The position numbers and the translations under genes were made by a program. Positions 23,956 to 36,093 of a DNA stretch of 64,000 nucleotides are shown one piece after another. A model generated the notes under the pieces. That model was not told the DNA's origin. It did not search any database and saw nothing but the letters and a program-made list of their open reading frames with translations. The DNA is from Spinellus fusiger. Taxonomy: Eukaryota > Mucoromycota > Mucoromycetes > Mucorales > Phycomycetaceae. The stretch is taken from assembly GCA_025094145.1 (NCBI GenBank), contig JALLLS010000006.1:620001-684000 (forward strand), in the 5' to 3' direction. Each line of letters begins with the position of its first letter. Positions within the stretch are counted from its first letter, which is position 1.

Positions 23956-24790
23956 TCTGTACTACTGTTGTCTGGAGGCTATTTAAGAAGACTATAGCAA
24001 AGATAGCCACTGTTTTTCTTATTTGAATTTCTCCTTTCTCTATAGCAGGAGTATGGAGAGTGAGAACAGATAGACAACGCCCTGTTTTCTCGTTGGATAC
24101 GACAAGAGACAAACTGACCTATTCTACAGGCGACTTGCAGACACAAGGTACTGAAGGTGTGTTGGATGAGAATGACCAAAAGAGAAAAAGAGAAGCTATT
24201 GGGGTCTCTTTAGTTTGGCACCGGAATTTACTCCAAGGCCACGCGACAAAATATACATTCAGCAGTCGTTGATTGGATTGAAGGAGCAATCCAACGAATC
24301 CTTTCTTTGGCTTTATTCTATCATTATGTGTTCATTCTTGTAAGACTTATTATACTTGCGACATAAGGATATTACCGAATCAGAAATAATGGGATAAATA
24401 ATGCCTTATTATAAAGATATAAGGTTGGGCAGGTTAAGAAACAGAAGGCTATTCTACGCACATATATATCTTTATGTCTACATCAACATATAAATATACG
24501 CACCTGTAGACACCTATAAGATCTACAAGAAAACTACCTGCAAAAAATACTCTTCTCTTTCCAAACAAACAAACTCCATGGATTTACTGGGGATTTCTCT
24601 TTTTTTTTTTCATGTACATTTATACAATTCACTTTATAATATCAGTATTTAAAGGACTAGAATAAACATCTTTCTGTAGTCTCATCTATGGCTCACTGTT
24701 TCCTCTGTATTTGTAGAGTGTAGGCCCCTTTAACATTTAATAAGCATGGAATGTGCCTATCAGAAGAATATCTTTTGTGCGTATCCTTTG

Positions 24791-25600
24791 CCACACACCC
24801 GAAGATTTTCTGGCCTTTAAGCGGTGATATCTCTTTCCTTTTAAGTCACAATAAAAATTATCTTTTATGGAACAGTGTTTAAAATCAAAGGTTTGCAAAT
24901 TGTCGGATAATCACATTCCATAAATAAAACTATCGATCATCCCAGGCAATAGAAACACAAACTGCCTAAACGGGACCATATGGTAGAAGATGAGTTAGCA
25001 AGGCGTATATCTAAGGGATGATACTCTATCAAGAGGGAACTTTTCATAGCTTTTATTAGATATCAGTCATTAGAAAAGTATAAAAGAAGTGTGAAAGACC
25101 CATAAATAAAGATCAGACTTTGTTTACTCTTTGAACTGTCCGGATTTCCTTTGGTTAAAGCCAAAGACGACATATATTATCAATAGAATATATTGTTTAT
25201 GAATAATATTGTTTATTGTAATAGTATAGATAATACTATATCATGACTATAGCTAATGCCCAAGTACATTCCTTCATAGCAATAGAATCCACACCCTAAA
25301 GGCCTTGTGCTTTATCCTTGGGAGATAGATAACTATGCTCAAGATGATTCTCAAGACACAATTGACAGTGTAGGACCACCCAAGACTGACTTGAAAGGAG
25401 TCTTTATTTATAAATAATGCAATGAGTGTCTTGTGGAATACAATGAGCTCAAGCCCAGATGAAGACACTGCTTAACTTTCTACCTCAAGAACAGCCTTTG
25501 GTAGTGTCCATCACTTCCTTCTATTGTTTCACTGTGTTAGTAATAGCACATTCCCTTGTTCAGTTATGCTCATCTTGAAGAGTATTTGAGTGTTAAGTTG
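24791..25600 (-). repeat. Dispersed repeat, copy 2 (inverted relative to copy 1)
   Basis: The reverse complement of this segment aligns with 30-586. The central part (about 24905-25200 here) is absent from copy 1 and contains a TATA-like ataaaagaag followed by aaataaagatcag, reminiscent of an LTR promoter and poly(A) region. No reverse transcriptase or other retroelement coding sequence is visible in the window. Confidence 0.75.
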
Positions 25601-27035
25601 TATGTGCAGTGTGTGAAACAATAAAAGGAGGGGATTATCAAAACAAATAATAATCTTTCTTTCTCTATTCTGATGGGGTATTCACTAGTCTTCACTCATA
25701 AAACTCACAAGTCAAACAATTCACTCTCCATTTGCCTTGGACCTAAAGGACAGTATTAGAAACAATACCTTGTTCTCATTAAGCACTATTGTTGAGAACA
25801 GTTACAATGAGACAGTTGATGTGATTATGAATATTGAGTCAATGAATGACTATAATTCTCTCAATTTAAGTAAAATTAGTTCTATTTTATGGATAATGAT
25901 CACTAGAGTTAATTCAGTATGTTTTATAATACATCTCTCTCAAGTAGTTTCATACTGCAGATACTGTGGGATTATAGTTAACACATTATGTTAAACAATA
26001 AATGCAATGACTAAGTTGTAATATTAAGTGGATTCTGGTTCTATTTCTTGTCTTTACAGCCAATTCTATACTTTTCAATTGCAAAGTCAATAGTGATTGC
26101 TAAAATAGGCAAGTAGAATTTGAAATAGCTCATTTAGACAGCGAAAAAGCCCTTTTCAAACATATTAGCCAATCATAAGAATATTGCAATTTTATTCTCA
26201 GTATATTTTCTTATATATCCCAAACATTTTTGGGTGTGTATTTGTAGCTGCTTTATTGCACAGCCATGATGTAAGGGATAACCTTTTTCTTATTTTTATT
26301 TTTATTTTAGGTCTTTGGGCAGACGGAACGGTCCTGTTGGCCCTGTATAAAAATAATAAAAAATAATAAAAAAGACTCCGGCTTATCAACTCCGGTGTAT
26401 GCCAAATATATACATCTTTTATTTTTTTATTTTATTTTTTTGATGGAAAGATCTACTGGATAAAATAACAAATGAAAATGAATAATAATAATAAAGATCT
26501 CAAAAGTCCTAAAGAGACTACAGTCCTACTGTCTTGGACTTTTGTTGATTATTATTTTATTAGAGTGAATTCTATTTTCATCTTCTTACGGGCAGTAACA
26601 AGGCATGGATGTTGAGCCTTGTGGCTGTTGTATTGCTTTGATGTCCATGGGTGATGGCTGTTTTGAGAAATGTTGACATGGCAGTGCTTTCCACAGTGGT
26701 TTTCCTGATTTATCAGTGCCATTCATTAGTATCACAAATTAAATGGGAGACGAGGATGAAAATAGAGCTGCATTAATGGATGAGTAGAATAGTAGAAGAG
26801 TAAAACAAGAGACCAATCACGACCTATAAGCCTTCTTGAGTTATATCCATAAAGAGATGTTCTAGTCACTCTTTAAAGACAAGGCTTTTGCTCTCTTCTA
26901 TAACAGATATACATAGCCAATAAAGATATTACTGCTGAAGTGATATAAAAGGTGATTATAACACATCTTATCTATTGATGAGTTGATTTAATTACTAATT
27001 AGTTGGTCGTTTATTTGTTGGCCAAGTCATTATTA

Positions 27036-27076
27036 TTGATTTATTGATTTATTGATTTATTGATTTATTGATTTAT
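27036..27076. repeat. GATTTATT tandem repeat
   Basis: Five near-perfect copies of an 8-bp gatttatt unit in the gene-poor interval. Confidence 0.85.
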
Positions 27077-28308
27077 TCACTGACAGATCATTCCACTCTC
27101 TATTCATGTCAATAGTATATTTCCACACTTAATAACTGATGTACTGACTTTTTCTATTGTACCTTGATGAGTGTTCAGATAGAGATTGACTTGTGGGTTC
27201 TTCATGAGCAGGTAAGAAGACGCTGTAGGAGAATGAAATTGTGTTGGGAATTAATATTCAAGAGGAGATAATCGTGTATCAAAACACAGTGTTGCTATAG
27301 GACTGTCAGAATATTCCCACATCAGAACATTATTCTCTCCGCCGGTGTAAACCGTGTGTCTTTTTACTCTTTAGATAGGCGATTGAATAGGGTGTGTCTG
27401 TGTCTGTGTAGCTTTGCCTCTATAAAAGGACAATATCATTCTTGTGCTCTTTGATGAGAATAAAGTCAGAAACTTCTTTGGGTGTGTAGATCTCTCACAG
27501 AATAGATGACCCAAGCCAAGACTTAAGCAGGAAAGAATGATTATTTTGAGGTGATGACTCATCCCTCTCATTTATAGTCTAGGGATAAAATAACAAAGTC
27601 TATTTAATAATGTGGCTATTTCTTTTTTTAATGTAGTCTATGCATGGAAAAAGCGTCATTGGACTAGTCTATTGACCCCACCAAAGGCATACAATCAACA
27701 CAATGAGCACACCAAGCACAATGAGCACATTAGTCACAATAAACACGGTCAATACAGTCAAATTAAGAATATACAATACTACAGACATAAATACACAATA
27801 CTACAGACATAAATATATAACACTACAGACAATCATACAATAATTACCAATGGCAATTCTCATATTACCACGCATCGAACTCAATAAGGGAACTACAGAA
27901 TAAACTTCTGCTGGTCCAACCTTGACACATGCCTAGTTGAGTAAGGTTCATTTCATTATTTGTCAATTCTGACACCCTTTTTGCTGTCAACTGAAATTAA
28001 ACTTGGCCTTATCTATACTTGCTCTGAGCTCTACAAGAGTGGGACCTCCTCCCTTGCTGCTATTCATGGGCACAAGAGGTATTTTACGATCATCAGCCAA
28101 ATTCCAGAAGCAAATGACATCACCAAAAGGGTATCTTTGCTCTCGGCCATCTTTGTGACTTTTTATGCAAGCAAGACTATAAATGTGTTCATCACTGTGT
28201 TGTTACTGTTCTTTATTTCTTACAAGCCCTTCATTTATCCAATCTACTATTTTCTTTATTTCTTTATTTCTTTTCTCATTTGCCTGTTGACCGGTCCATT
28301 CTCTCGCC

Positions 28309-29908
28309 ATGCCTGCCTACAAGTCAATTCCCTATGAGGAAATCTCCTCTTCTTCTCTTGGCAAATGCATTGGTAAATATAACATGGACCGAGGGTGGTA
28401 GAATGGATCTATAAAAAGGACAGTGCTGTGTAGATGACTCTGGGGGAGAATGCTATAGTGTAAAGGATTCAATCTATTTTCCCTCTCTTCAATCGACACT
28501 GTGCTTATCGACACAGTTGCCTCGAAGAATGCTACCTACAAAAACACCTATTAATATCAGAACATGCCCCCTTTTCTCTTTTTCTCCTAGACCTTGCAAG
28601 TGCTGCTCTTGGAAGCACGATTGTTGCTGTCACAGATGAATTCTTTGCTCCTGCCACAAACATGATCAATCCTGCACCACCACTCCACTGTCCTGGACGC
28701 TTTGTGGGTAAGTTCACTGGCATTGAATTCTGCTGTTCTACATTGGAATGGCTGTTCTAATGAATGGGAGAAGAAACGGGTGCATGGATGGACGGATGGG
28801 AGAGTAAACGCCACAACCCCACTTATGACTGGTAAGCAAGAGTCAATGGAAAACACTAGGCCACAGTGGCACTCATTGTCATGAACAGGGCAATCATCCG
28901 ACTCGGCTTTTCTGGTTTCTTTTGTGGCTTTGATATCGACACCCACTACTTTACAGGCAACCAGGCTCCTGCTGCTTCCGTTGAGGCTGCGTATGTGCCT
29001 GAGGGAGATGTGCAGGCTCCAGAGGTTCAATGGACAGAAATCCTCCCTCGTGTCAATCTTCCTCCCAATCGCCATAATGTGTTTGTTCTCGAGAAGGAAA
29101 CAAGTGTCTATACCCACCTACGTCTCAACAACATTCCTGATGGTGGCATTGCTCGCTTCCGTGCCTATGGCAATGTGGCCTCTTCCTGGCCTAATGACAT
29201 TTCGTAAGTTACCTATCTATAAGACAACAGTCCAATGGAATGCATGCTCATATTGGACCAGTACGGTGGTGGATTTGGCATTTGTTGGCAATGGAGGGCG
29301 TTCAGTCCAAGTCAGTGACGAGCATTACACTCCTGGTAGTAACTTGTTATTGCCTGGACGTGGTGTGAATATGGGCGATGGATGGGAAACAAAACGCTCT
29401 CGTGTGGCTGGCCATACTGACTATGTTGTTATTCGCCTGGGAGACAAGGGACATTTAATCAAGGCAGCTATAGACACTTCTCATTACAAGGGCAATTATC
29501 CCGACAAGATACTTTTAGAGGCCACTTCCTCAGATAAGGAAGTCCCCGAGGCCCAGAGTGAGTGGACTACTTTGATAGAGAAATCAAGTGTGGGTCCACA
29601 TGATATCTTTTACTTTGATTTACCGCACACTGATAAAGCATTTACACATGCCAAGATAACCATTATTCCTGGTAAGTGTTGGGTGTAAATAAATGAAAAA
29701 TAAAATAAGGGGTGTGTGTGTGGGTGTGGGTGTGTATGGAAGGAAGGAGGGAGGGAGATAAGAAAAACAGCTAATATATACATGGAATACCTATCAAGAT
29801 GGTGGTCTGAAGCGTGTGCATCTGTATGGTGTGCGTAGTGGTGGTACTCTCCCTTCTCTACCCATGTCTATTCCTACAAAGGTTGAAAATGGCATTGTCA
29901 TATCTTAA
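28309..29908 (+). CDS. DAL2: Allantoicase
   Basis: Six exons (28309-28372, 28591-28707, 28774-28831, 28889-29203, 29262-29671, 29799-29908) give 357 residues, the usual length. The two tandem allantoicase repeats are clear: residues about 20-185 with DEFFAPATNMINP...GRFV-ETGAWMDGWESKRHN-YDW-AIIRLG...GFDIDTHYFTGN, and about 200-350 with a parallel DGWETKRSR...DYVVIRLG...AAIDTSHYKGN. It hydrolyses allantoate to ureidoglycolate and urea in purine (allantoin) catabolism, a nitrogen-scavenging route. The start is the ATG opening the first repeat after a pyrimidine-rich leader. The neighbouring CorA gene converges on it with about 160 bp between stop codons. Confidence 0.95.
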
Positions 29909-30066
29909 CTTTTGTATTACACAATAAAGTTATAGATAAGAAAAGAGACCCGGCCCTGAATACAGTAGATGTACACTTGGTTCTATCCTTGGTTCTATCC
30001 TTAGTTCTATCCTTGACGAGCAATAAGTGCATTTATGGGAAGGAGGTGGATAACACACATTTATAT

Positions 30067-32225
30067 TTAAACAATGTTGTAATATCGCATAACAATCGTA
30101 GAGCCGATACAAAACAATAATATAGATCCCATAATAGCACTAAACCATGATAGATCCTCCTGATAAGTATGTCAGTACATAACATAGACCCTTTCCTCCC
30201 TTGTCCACTACCTGGAATTGTCCTGGTACTTGTACATTCATGCCCCATAGACCAGTGACAAGATTCATAGGCACCAACACACTGCCCAATGCTGTGAGTT
30301 TCGAGAGAATGTCATTGATTTCATTATTGGTCTGTGTCATTTCAATTGAGATTTGTGCGAGATAGTTGGAATGGGAACGAGAGGAGATCTTCTCATAGTG
30401 GTTGAGGGACTGCAGCATGGTGATGATATGATCTAATGTTCTCGACTGAATGAGGGGAGGAAAGTCCTGTCCAATGCAACACAGCACCCTTACCTTGCAC
30501 ATCACCAAGATACAGTGCTACCTCATTGCTCAACGCAGGCCGCTTACTGCCTGTGTGTTTTGCCTCTCCTCGCTTGATCAGTGTCTTGACTACATCTGCC
30601 TTGGTCACCAACAGCCGAAGTAGACTCATCATCTTCTTTCGACAATAGCCAATGCGCCTTAACATGTCAGACTGCTCAGACTCTTTAAGAATGAGAACCA
30701 GCTCGTCAATAGAGTCTACTTCAAATTCGACAGCTCTAATCAAGGGTGCAAATGAATCCGTAATATCATCTAATAAGCCATAACAAATCCAGTCTAAACC
30801 AGTGGGTGTCAATCCTGCAGTTCTCGAGTACTTCCTCCCCCTCGGCCCAACCTACCTGGAGTGACATTGATGTAATCCTTGAGCTGCTTAATCCTCTTTC
30901 TGACGTTCTTCTGGTGTGGCATGGATCTGAAATGGAACTGCGACAGATAAAAACAACAGCCAAATCTAACCTACCAACTTACTGTAAGAACACCTTCCTT
31001 CATAACAACAATGTACACTGCAGACGGTTGGAGATAATAAGGCGAGAATTGGTCTTGCTCAAAGGCACGGAAGCAGATGAAGTAGTAGTTCATGAATATT
31101 TCACACTTCTCGCGTGGTTCTTCCATGCTAATGTCTTCTGTTGTAAGGGGATGAATACGAAATATCTAATCAACATGAGTTCTTCTTGACCTTATTTCTC
31201 TTTTTTTCTTTTCTTTCTTTCTTTTTTCTTTTCTTTCTGTTATGAGTGTTCTTACTGTACTTATGGAGCGGATCTCCTCATCTGTGGCATCTAATACGTC
31301 TATCCAGAAACACCCCTTTTTCATCATATCACTGAGCTTATTTTTCCCTGTAGGTATTTCACAAAAAGACTGTGCATGAATCGTGGCTTCTTCATGAGAG
31401 GAATAGTACGTGAATCGAAGGGTTTCTTGTTCTGCCCCACCACTATTGGAGTACTAATAAGAAAAAAATGCTGTTGTATTAGATACACCAGACCACTGTG
31501 TAATCATACGACTGCTCTCTACTGCTCCCTCTTCCTGTGCCATGCCTGTCTTCTCTATCTATTTACCTTTAGCCCACTCATGGACTGTCTTTTATTCTCA
31601 TTCAGTCCCATCGTAGACAGTCGCCTGTAGTATTTTCTGGGATCCCCGGTGTCCCTGGTCTGTCTTGCCCCCAACTGTTGACGCTCCATCTCAACATAAC
31701 TGTCCAATGCTTCATAGTCAATGCCAGCTTCTCCTCTTTTGCTCGGAGCTGGAAAACACACATCTCCTTCAATAGAGACGGCGGGAGAGCCAGTGTCAAT
31801 GTCAGACCCATAAAGCCCATGGCCATCAAGACTGTTTTCCAGATAAGACCGGGAGGCAATGGTCCTTTCGTTGAGAGTACGGTTCATGTTGTTTTCTGCT
31901 GATTCAATGTCAATAAAGGTGTCATGAGGTATCTCATTGGGGGAGGAGCTATAGTAGCGTCCCAGGAAAGTAGGAGAGCTCCTTCTAGTAGTATCCAATG
32001 ATTCCTGTGATAGGTGATTAGGCATAAGAATTTGCACTGTCTACAGTCCAAGGGCTTATTTACTTGCGGTGCTTCTGGAATGGATGTGTAGTGTTGGTTT
32101 CTAAAGAACATGTTGAGGGGTTGGTAGGGGGTGGTCGAGTCATTCTCTGGTTCTTGGCTTAGTATTCGATAGGCAGATCGTGGCGAGTTGCTTTTCTTTT
32201 GTGTGCGTCTTTTTGATCTTGCCAT
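30067..32225 (-). CDS. CorA-type magnesium transporter, Alr/Mnr2 group
   Basis: Eight exons: 32225-32064, 32040-31567, 31453-31256, 31165-30983, 30937-30856, 30814-30494, 30432-30212 and 30159-30067; 577 residues. A long basic/serine-rich cytosolic N-terminus (about 1-215) precedes the CorA core: FWIDVLDATDEEI, IHPLTTEDI, a helical stalk with RSHSNYLAQISIEM, the first membrane segment ending in the pore motif GMN (about 541), a short loop and a second segment (WFSAIMGSILLFCIG). The two-span C-terminus with GMN defines the family, which moves Mg2+ across the plasma or vacuolar membrane. The long N-terminus points to the fungal Alr1/Mnr2 subgroup; plasma membrane versus vacuole cannot be decided. 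It converges on allantoicase. Confidence 0.92.
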
Positions 32226-33612
32226 GTTGGTAGTAGAAGAGAGAGAGAGAGAGAGAGAATACTTTCTGTTGTTGAGAATCGCATAAGACTAAAGGAATAC
32301 TGAATCCTTCTACCCTAGTCACGTGAACAGATGTCGTCTAGTGTACGTCAATGAGCTCTGTTGACTATCCACCGTCCTTTCTTGTGAGAGTGAACATGGC
32401 TCTACTGGTCTGTGACTATGATTGGCTGATATGTAGTAGATTGATTATGATTGGTTGTTTTTATTCGTGAGGACAGCTAAGAGTCTTCTGCTGGCTCTTT
32501 CCTAAAAGTGGTTCTTTACTTGATAACTCATACTGTTCATCTATTGCTGCTGGTATAGACGGCTATTCTACTGCCATAGACTGGACCCACTGAGATTCTG
32601 TCTCTTTTCCAATGGGCCTTTTTATTTATGTTTATTTATTTATCCTCCTACAATAGCTTGCGACTATGACTTTATTGAAAGACTGTAGATATGTTGAAAG
32701 ACTGTAGATATGTTGAAAGACTGTAGATATGATGAAAGACTGTAGATATGTTGAAAGACTGTAGATATGTTGAAAGACTGTAGATATGTTGAAAGACTGT
32801 AGATATGTTGAAAGACTGTAGATATTCAATAGGCAATCAATAGTGAATAGCAATGGGTAGATGATAAGACTGCTTTTATTAGTACAGCCTGTTGGGTCCC
32901 TTATCAGTCTACTCTCTGGTATCTTATCTGTGGATTCCAATACAATGGCAGAGTGTTTATGATTGTCACTGCCTGGATGTTTCTTCTCTACGTTAAAAGA
33001 GGACAATCCATTCACACCAGGTCATTAGTAAAGAAAAGGCTTGGCTATTTGATTCGGTGTAGAAAGACTTCAATACCTACCTTATAAGCTCCTTTAATGT
33101 GTTCTACAGTACAGTGACTCTTTATTATGTCCTTCATTCTACTTGTCATAATGTTCTAATGGCTTTGGTTTGTTTTTATAGAGCCAACGGATAGGCTTGA
33201 TTAGAAAGATATACCAAGAGTCTAAAGGCCATCTTGACACGAATGATCTACTGATTGCGAACATAAAAAGGATGTAGCTAAATCAACTCTGTATACATGT
33301 ATGTATGTATATGCATATATAGGTGTGTGTGTGTCTATACTTGCGGTGACATCTCTTCATTACTTGACTTGCATAGACAAGAGAAACAAACTAAAGAGTG
33401 TATTGGGGTGAATTCATTTGTAAAAGAACACTCAAATGGCTAATAAAACACCACTCTACTCTCGGATCTCACTTCCTACAAGTATCCACATTCTACTGCA
33501 TGAATCCTGCACCCTCCCCTCTTTTCTTATCAACCCAACTAACACACCACAAACACAAACATAGAAACACTTCTCCAGATTACAAGCTGCATTGTTTGTT
33601 TTAATGCATAAA
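32226..33612. other. Intergenic, CorA to RPS5
   Basis: No gene is recognised. It holds a GA tract in the CorA leader, CCAAT-like motifs near 32430, an eight-copy 19-bp minisatellite (32675-32826) and a TATG microsatellite (about 33298-33330). Confidence 0.6.
32675..32826. repeat. 19-bp minisatellite, 8 copies
   Basis: Eight head-to-tail copies of ttgaaagactgtagatatg, differing at one or two bases in total. There are no spacers, so this is not a CRISPR array. Confidence 0.95.
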
Positions 33613-34334
33613 TTAACGGTTGGACTTGGCAACACGCTCAAGCTCATCCTTCTTCTTGATAGCATAGGAGTTGGAAGAACCCTTGGCAGCGTTGATCAAC
33701 TCATCAGCAAGACATTCAGCAATGGTCTTTACGTTGCGGAAAGCAGCCTCACGAGTACCGGTGGTCAAGAGAGCAATGGCCTGGTTGACACGACGGAGAG
33801 GAGACACATCCACAGCCTGACGACGGACAGTACCCTGAGAACCAATGCGGGTGGAGTCTTCACGGCAACCGGTGTTGATGATAGCATCGACAAGAATCTG
33901 AACGGGGTTCTGGTCGGTCAACAAGTGGACGATTTCAAAGGCGTGTTGGACGATACGGGCAGCCAAGAGCTTTTTACCATTGTTGCGACCGTGCATCATG
34001 AGGGAGTTGGTGAGACGCTCGACAATGGGGCACTACCAACATGGAATGAGCTTTCCTTTCCTTTCTTTTTTTTCTTTCTTATATATATATACATGTGTGT
34101 GTGTGTGTGTGTCTATAGTATGACTATCTCTGCTAAAGTTACCTGGGCCTTACGGAAACGCTTGGTGGCAAAACGACCAGCAGTGTGGGGAAGGTACACA
34201 TGCTGACGAACAGAGATGTAGTCTTGGAGAGAGATATCCTTGACCTCAACTTCCTCGTAGGACCACTTGTTGAAGAGCTTGCGAGAGCCGTCAGCTGATG
34301 CGCTAATGTTAGCAGGCAACCCTAATGTAGCCAT
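33613..34334 (-). CDS. RPS5: 40S ribosomal protein uS7 (Rps5)
   Basis: Two coding exons (34334-34143, 34032-33613) give 203 residues, the eukaryotic length. The exon 1 product runs [11 protein letters not shown] to ...[16 protein letters not shown]. Exon 2 has the uS7 core: [48 protein letters not shown], and the C-terminal [14 protein letters not shown]. The protein binds the 3' major domain of 18S rRNA near the exit site. Codons are visibly biased to C/G-ending forms, as expected for a highly expressed gene. The ATG follows an AG by one base (..gatag|A-ATG) and a GTAATG donor lies near 34461, so a 5'-UTR intron is likely. The coding intron contains a TA/TG microsatellite (34078-34112). Confidence 0.97.
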
Positions 34335-34556
34335 TCTATCAGGGCCAATACACAGTGGATAGATGGATGGATGGATGGATGTGGATGGAGGTGGCCATGA
34401 CAGCACACAAGAGAGGGATGGGTAAGCGACTGTGGATAATAAGCATGTGCATCCATTACCTGTGATAAAGAGGAGGATTTGTTTGTTAGGCACTACGAGT
34501 CATTATGGCCAAAAGTTAACAGTCACTAATACACTGCTTTATTCTTTCTTATGCTA

Positions 34557-35990
34557 TTATTGTCTGTGCTCCAAATCAAACTGAAGCTCAAACTGTACAA
34601 AGGGTCTGTAGTTGCTATCATTGACTGTTTGTAATTCATGGTCTAGAATATCCTCACTCTCTGATTTTGTAGCCTGAAGACCATACACGCCTCCCAAATG
34701 ACCATACAAAGATACCAAAACAGTGTCTATCTTTTTCTCATTCTTGGGCGTATTCAGAAGCGTCACTGCAGTGAAATTGGAGGGAAGTCCGTAGCGAAGA
34801 ACAGACTCAACAAAGATACGCAGGGCTTTAAGGTGCACCCAACTGGCAAAGACCTCTCCAAAGTTGGTTCTTGCCAAACGCACAAGTTCCGTCTGCTGGT
34901 CTTTCTCTGCTGCCACTGCCTCTGCCAGCTCCTGCTCCTGTCTCTTGAGGGCATCCTCGTCGTACTTGAAATCCCTTACAATAAAGCGTTCTTCTCTTGC
35001 CTTGTGTGCAAATTCATCACTGACTCTTTGGAAAACAGTGACAGTGAAAAGACCATACTCCTCATCCTCAGCAATCGTACTGTAGATGTGTGGGTGAGTT
35101 TTTGTTGATGTCCATTCATCTCAACTTACACAGAAGAACGGGGCACCACCATCGATGTCAGTGTCTCGTAGGTGTTGTGCCAGTGCTTGAAGAGTTGTCT
35201 GCAAACAAGTCCATCAGTCTTTTTTTTTCTCCTACCACTACAGCACTTACTTTGGCACAGCCACCACAAGAGTCGTAAGGTATTCAGAGTTCAGAATACA
35301 GTGCTGCTTCTTCACAATACCATTCAAACCTCTCACTGACAGATTTCCACTAGCATCTCTTCATAAGTCTCCCTTTTATTCATAAAGTGAGGTGACTTAC
35401 GTCGTCTTACGCTGAAGTGTCTGGAGTCCATTCTTATGCAGTGTATAGGCACTGAATTTGTTTTTCATCACAGCATCCATCGACGCTACTTCCTAACCAG
35501 AAACACGTCAGTAACTCCTCACAGCCAACACGTACCTGCTGAAGAAGAGCTGCTGTTTCCTGTAATGACTTATCGGTGCGATACTTCATAGTGTTCCATT
35601 GAAACGTATTAATGTACTGCTCCATGGTCTCTACTAGCATGAGTCACTGTCTCTCTCTCTTTTCATCAACGTACTGTCATTCACCAGCAGATATTGCTGC
35701 CCACTAGTGTACTGTTCCTTCAACAGTACATTCATCATATCGGCAATCTTGGTCACAGTTTGTTCAAACACACCATCAAACTTGGCGAGATCATCCGACA
35801 AAACGACAAGGCCATCCAGTGTGCCAATCTACCATCGTCAACCACCATGCCATACCACCTGGCTTGTTACCTTAAAGTCGGGAATAGTGAGCTGATGAGG
35901 GTTGGCATAGTCGGACAATTTGCCTTGGATAGTGGCAAACGTAGCCTGTTGACTATTCAACGTAGGCACCGAAACAAGGGTGTATTTCAT
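34557..35990 (-). CDS. VMA5: V-type proton ATPase subunit C
   Basis: Seven exons: 35990-35871, 35828-35675, 35633-35536, 35492-35401, 35358-35251, 35198-35130 and 35079-34557; 387 residues, as usual for the family. Landmarks in order: MKYTLVSVP start, IPDFKIGTLDGLVVLSDDLAK, QYINTFQWNTMKY, GIVKKQ...NSEYLTTLVVAVPK, VVPRSS, HKAREERFIVRDFKYDE, and the most conserved block WVHLKALRIFVESVLRYGLP. Subunit C lies at the V1/V0 interface and controls reversible assembly of the vacuolar proton pump. It is in tandem with GCN20 (about 100 bp upstream) and RPS5 (about 220 bp downstream), all on the minus strand. Confidence 0.96.
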
Positions 35991-36093
35991 AATAACAGAA
36001 AGACAGTTAAGGAGGTATTCAAAGCCAGAAGGGTGTTTCAAATAGACAAGGGACGCTTTTTATTCATACTCATTCATTTCGCATTATCCATCT

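Larger units (their letters stand above)
23956..28308. other. 4.3-kb gene-poor interval
   Basis: No gene is recognised. It contains the second dispersed-repeat arm (24791-25600), a GATTTATT tandem (27036-27076), AT-rich sequence with short open frames of no recognisable similarity, and the allantoicase upstream region (27950-28308, pyrimidine-rich). Confidence 0.6.

Noticed and set aside
27612..27870. Possible tRNA-like or small gene in a CACAATGAGCACA-rich stretch
   Set aside because: Only degenerate short repeats; no cloverleaf, A/B boxes or protein similarity seen.
32675..32826. Regularly spaced repeats resembling a CRISPR array
   Set aside because: Units are contiguous without unique spacers, and the genome is eukaryotic.
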